Below are positions 27,701 through 33,700 of a DNA stretch of 64,000 nucleotides, piece by piece. This DNA comes from Gordionus sp. m RMFG-2023 (lineage: Eukaryota > Nematomorpha > Gordioida > Chordodea > Parachordodidae): contig NC_088775.1 in NCBI RefSeq assembly GCF_954871325.1, positions 81,693,561 to 81,757,560 of the forward strand, written 5' to 3'. Positions within the stretch are counted from its first letter, which is position 1. Each line of letters starts with the position of its first letter. Made by a program: the position numbers and the translations under genes. Under the pieces are notes generated by a model that ran no database searches, was not told the DNA's origin, and saw only the letters and a list, made by a program, of their open reading frames with translations.

Positions 27701-30700
27701 AATTTTTAAACAATTCATTTATATTATTTATAGGGCCGTAACTAGAACCCTTCGCTTGGGGCACTAAGGGACCACCATTTTTTTGAGAATTGCATAAGAA
27801 TATAAGAGAGAACGAAAGAAAGAAAATAGATCGATTATATTCTTGCTTTCTGCTATCTTTTTGCCATGTGAGTATTATTAGGTTCGTCATATTTAAAAAG
27901 AGGTTCACGAATAAGCAGCTTAGCTTATATTAATAGATAATGCTTCAATATAGTTATATTATAGTAAAATATAAATAATTTTTAATTGGGCCTATTTAAA
28001 AAATGAACACGAGTCAAATAGTGCATTGATCGTATTACGAATAATAAAATTTGTATTTTAATTTTTTTTTAAAATAATCTGATGACAAAGAATCAATGAT
28101 CAAGTTATTAATAAAAATAAATTAATATACAATTTTTAATGCAAAGAGTTTATTTAATTGTTTTTTCTTTATAAGGCATGGGATTTTTTGGCAGGGAATG
28201 CTTTTCACAGGTAGTTGATATATAGTATACTTTGTTAATCATATCACCTGTCAGAAAGTTTTTTATTAAAAAAACTTATTAATAATTTGTTTGAAATTTT
28301 CTTTTTATTCGAATTCGAAACAAAAAAGAATATTTAAATCGTTTTTGAGTATAACTAATTTAGAATAAATTACTGAATTATTAGTATTAAGTAAGCATAA
28401 CTTTATTTAATATTTATACATTTTGTATTTTAATTATACTAAAATATTTTTAAAGGGAATAAAACGAAAAAAGTTTTTTGTTTTTTTCACGAAATTTAGT
28501 TAGGAACCAGAAACTTTCTATGGGAACCTTGGCCTTCAAATATCCTTCTCATATAGTTGCGGCCCTAATTTATCAAATAATCCGTATATATTCAATATTG
28601 TAATCTATTTTTTTAAACAATAAAATAAAGTTGGAATTCTCAAGGTTGGGAATTGCATTCAAGAATTTATCTCAACTCTGACCACAAAAAGAACGTATTA
28701 TTCTCCTTCGGACTCAAGCAATCTGTTTTAGATGCCAAAAGTGGCATAGTTGGAGGGGATATGGAAATGAAAAACTTCTTTCAAACCAGTTTGACATTAT
28801 ATATTTAAAAAATGATAAGTATTTCCTAAATATTTTTTTCCCCGCTTTTTTCAAAAAATCGTGCTTTTTCTACATTATACAATATCGGATAGAATATATA
28901 TTTGATAGGAATATTCGGATTAGGTCTGTTGGATTAAAATTCCTAGATTTTCTCGGAGCAGGCCTCACAAATAAATAGGTTCAATGCCGGGACTATTATA
29001 AATAGTAAATTATTGTGACAACCCTTGTATTCTCTTCTTTTTTTTAATGCCAGTTAACATCATCACAAATCCTTACCAAATCCTGACCCATGATGCCAAC
29101 GCGATGTTAGTAGTGCTTCAAATCAGGATGGATTACATGGGGTCGACTATTTTGATAGCCAGGATATCTCACATCAATGCGTCCATTAAGGACGAATTGG
29201 ATATAACTCAAAAATATCATTACGATCACCGCGACGGGCGAGACCAAAAAAATGGAGAAACTGATTCTAGCGATATTATTGAGGGGAGATGGGGCGATCG
29301 ATTTTTCAACCATGGCAATAATAATGAACAAGATATTATGTAATTCGCATCACGTGTTTGTTCTAAATATAGTCTGCTGAGTATTATAATTATTTATTTA
29401 AAATAAATTACGAATATTTGTTGGGGGTCACTTTAAATACAATTTTTTTTTTAAATTTTGTTTTTGAGACAGTGAGGTTAATGGGAAGGGTTAAACGAGT
29501 ACTCAGCATGCCTGGATTTAGTTTTAGGACGCATTGATAATTATTTAATTAAATTTTTTTTTAAAATATATATTATAAATTTATAAAAGCTACAATCGCA
29601 TAAGGTTACATAACACCTTCAAATGGGACCATTTTCAACTTCTCATATGCCAGTCAACTCAAATGGATTTGATAAAAATGTCTACCAAGATCAAGGAATT
29701 CTTTCAGCAGCAGTTTCAAAGTAGCGTAGCAATACTTCCCAATCTCAAAAAATCATTGAAAGGAAGCGATTATCACAGGCGAAGATCATCGGATAAATAT
29801 GATCAAACCGATTTAAAAACCGGTTCGGCTAGAATGGCGTTGAGTAAAGCCCACCATGACCCGATCAAATCGGATACTAGAGAAGAAATAAAAATAAAAA
29901 GGAGGGGCGGTGTCGGAAGTTTAACCGGTTATTTTGATTTTTTAATCCTTGATTATTTTTAGAATCTTTATTTGGTACTGTAAACGCTAATTTAAAAAAG
30001 TAATTATGATATTAATGGAGTTACCTTACGGCACTAAATATTTTTGAAAATATAAATCATGTTTAATTAAAATAAAACTACAACATTTTTTTCCCACAGA
30101 AAGGTTCAAATTTCAAAAGCTTATGCATTTTTCTATTCACTAAGCACGTCGTTAATATTTTTTAGTAGGTAACCTGTTACAAAATTTGTTTTAATTATTT
30201 AATCCCAAGTCTCTACCGTTTTACCCAGGTATTGGGGTAAAATATATTTGTCACTTATAAAATAAAAAATAGCAAAGCAAGTAGCGATTAGTTATTATTT
30301 TGTGGTCTTATATAATGGCTAACGGATGGCAATAAATAATCCTTTGATTTATACCAAAAAATAAAATAATTTAACAATCTTTCTAAATAAGATACCGACT
30401 TGGTAGGACCGTCTACCGAAGCCGTAACCTCGCATTACGGTTACTGGGTAAAGATCAGAAATTTGATTCAACGAGTATCTTGTAGGCTTTTAGTACCAAT
30501 ACCCGATACCAATATAAACTCGTCCGACAATTCCCTGCTATTAGGAGGTTCTTTTCTTTTCCAGGGAAACCATCTCTCCTTAGCCTGTTTTTACGGTATC
30601 AACTTCAGGGCTAAAACTTGGGCTATTTTCAGCATGAGAGAAATCAGCGTCATATTTTCGAGCTCCAATCCGGGACCCAACTTTATTAGACAACTTAAAA

Positions 30701-33700
30701 ATGTGAGTGCAACTTTAAAGCAAGAAGGTACTGTGGATGAGGTTAGATGTAGAGAAGCTATGGCTAAAAATGGCATTGAAGGTAAATCACTTTCTTATTT
30801 TTTTAAAAAAAATAGAATTATGATTATGAAATCAACAATAATTTTAGCAATTGGCTGTAGTTTTTTATAGGGTTCATAGCCTCTAGAATATTCTAGAACG
30901 CAAGCGTTTTTTGAGGGAATCGTAAAACTTATTTTATAGCAATTTTAATAATAATACACTATTTCGCCATCTATATACTTGTAAAATTATTCATTTATTT
31001 TACCCTATTGATTTACTTTTTTTCGCATTATTTTTTTACTCTTCCAAAATATTATTAAGAATTAAATGTATGTTTTTTTTAAAAATATAAATTTATTTAT
31101 TTCAAAGCTATCATAGACTCGTTAAACATCACTCAAAATATACTTTTCCAGCTAGGGCTCCCATTAGAAACGATAGCTCACGAAAAAGCTAAAAAGATTT
31201 ATACCGAGATGGCTATCATCATGAAAATAACGCGTAGCCATTACATTCCCCCTAAATCATCCACCATACAAGAATGGTGTAATTACGCCTTTTATAAGAG
31301 CTCAATCGATGGTAAAAAAAATATTATATACGCCATATTTTTATTTTTTTTAAGTAATTTTAACTTTGATTCCTAAAGAACAAACTTTTTACTCATATAG
31401 AAAATATTTTAAGCGTTTCTGAGATTTCCACAGCCACTTTTATTATTTTAAAATCAATATAAATTATTGGCATAGGCGTCACGTTTTACCATGAGTTTAA
31501 CTGTTTTGATTTTAATTTTTACTAATATCAACATTTTAAATTTATACGAAAATAAATTAGATTTTTCCTTATTATAGCTATTACATTTTACATACTAAAA
31601 AAATAAAATAACCAAGATATCGAAAGTTTTCCATTTATAGAGGCCAGGAGACCTGTAATCATAAAAGACTTTCGCAATATGTCCGCCGAAACTATATTTT
31701 CTTTACCTCGATTGCAATTCAACGTCAAATCGGAACACAAAATATGTCATGATATAGGGAGCCAAGGTTTTTTAAGATAAAAACGAAATTATATAAGATT
31801 TTTTAATATTTTTAAGTCATAATTATTGATTCGATTTTATCCAATCTAATCAAATATTTTTCGAATAATATCTATGAGTATTTATTCCAATTTTATTCGA
31901 TTCGGTCATATAAATATTAATTTGAATGAATATAAAAAAAATTTAACTCTAAAAATTTTGAATTACTACGAGAATGAACACAATAATATACTAAAAATAG
32001 TTTCATTGGAGCGTAATATATTTAACGAAAGTAAATACATAATATTAAGTACCCTATTGTATCATATTATTTATATATGATTAAATAAAATATTTATTCT
32101 CATTAATTTATCAGTGACGAAGGCGTGAAGTTTGCTAGTAAAGAAGCATTTAATTTATTTTTATTTGCAAAAGCATACAAGATGCCATAAATGGGCGGAA
32201 TTTGCCTTTGTTTTTGGTAAAATGCTCAAACTAAAAAATAAAGTTATTGTAAAAAAATTAATTTTTTATTTATAAAAAGCGGTTTTAATTTTTAAAAAAA
32301 TACTAAATATCAAAATAAAAAAATATTTAAAAAAAACAAATAAGAATATATTAAAAATGATATAGAAAAATATATAGAAAAACATTAAAAAGAACTTTAA
32401 AGACAATGTATATATCACTCTAGAGAGGAATGAATGCTTATGAAATTGTAATCTGCTGACGAAGATAAAATCCTGCGTTGAGGTCGCCTATAATTCTCTT
32501 TTTTGCCTATGTTAATTTTTTTCAACTAATTTGTTTTCAATTGAATCAATGAAGATGGACAATCGGTTATGATTTCATTCTGTTTTTATAATAAGTTGTT
32601 ATTCTATTTAAAGATGAAAACCCCTAGTTGCTGGAGGCCGGATAAAAGGTTTTCATTATATTTCCAAACCTTATAAAGTTGGGTGTTTGTTTCCCTTTTT
32701 CGGTCATTTCTTGAGCTAAATGAATATTTTTAATAAATTTTTAACAGCACAATTCATTTTAAATTAATTTTTGTTTTTGTTAAGGAAATATTTTTTTTAA
32801 ACGTAAGATAAACACAATATATTCTTATGGTTTTCTCCAGGGATCCAAACCGAACCGTTAAACCGCTAAAAACCGGTATTTTAATGAACCTGAACCTAAC
32901 CAAAACCGCTAAAAAAATTCTAGCTGAATCTGAACCGAATCGCTAAAATGCCTCTGAACCGGTTCGAGCCTCATGATTCTATTCTTATAAAATAATATCT
33001 AAGTTATTATTAGCATATTGATAAAATTTCATATTCGAATTATTTTAAAGATTATCACCAATCACATTTGATTGATAAGTGTCGGTCATAATTTTTATAA
33101 ATATTAGTATATTGTCATTTAAGCTTATAAATTATAATGTTTAGAGAAAAATTAAATCCAAAATATTATTATAAATGACACATCAAATCTGATATCATAT
33201 TGGCAGTGCCGGCTATCCAAGGTGGAAGATGTTTTTCAACAATTAAATTTATACTATCTCCTTATAGATGTAATTTGTCATTTAAGCTTATAAATTATAA
33301 TGTTTAGAGAAAAATTAAATCCAAAATATTATTATAAATGACACATCAAATCTGATATCATATTGGCAGTGCCGGCTACCCAAGTTAGTGGAAGATGTTT
33401 TTCAACAATTAAATATATACTATCTCTTTATAGATGTAATTTGAGTGAGACCATTTTAAAATATATTAATTGTGCAGCTTAATAAAAAAAATTTAAGTAA
33501 AAAAAATTAAAATATATTGATATTTATAAATTAAATATTATTTTATTATGTGCAATTAATAAAAATGAAGGTTTTATTTATACATGTGTTTTTAAAATTA
33601 ATGATAAAATAAAAAAATAGTTTGAATTTTTAGAGGTTCGAACCGAACCGATATTTTAATTTTTTATAAACCGAACCTGAACCCACACCGTTATTCGTTT

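Noticed and set aside
29107-29331. 74-codon open frame on the - strand
   Set aside because: Shadow of BLTP1 exon 37.
31874-32080. 68-codon open frame in a BLTP1 intron
   Set aside because: Rich in I, N, K and Y as random AT-rich sequence would give; no splice sites in phase with neighbours.
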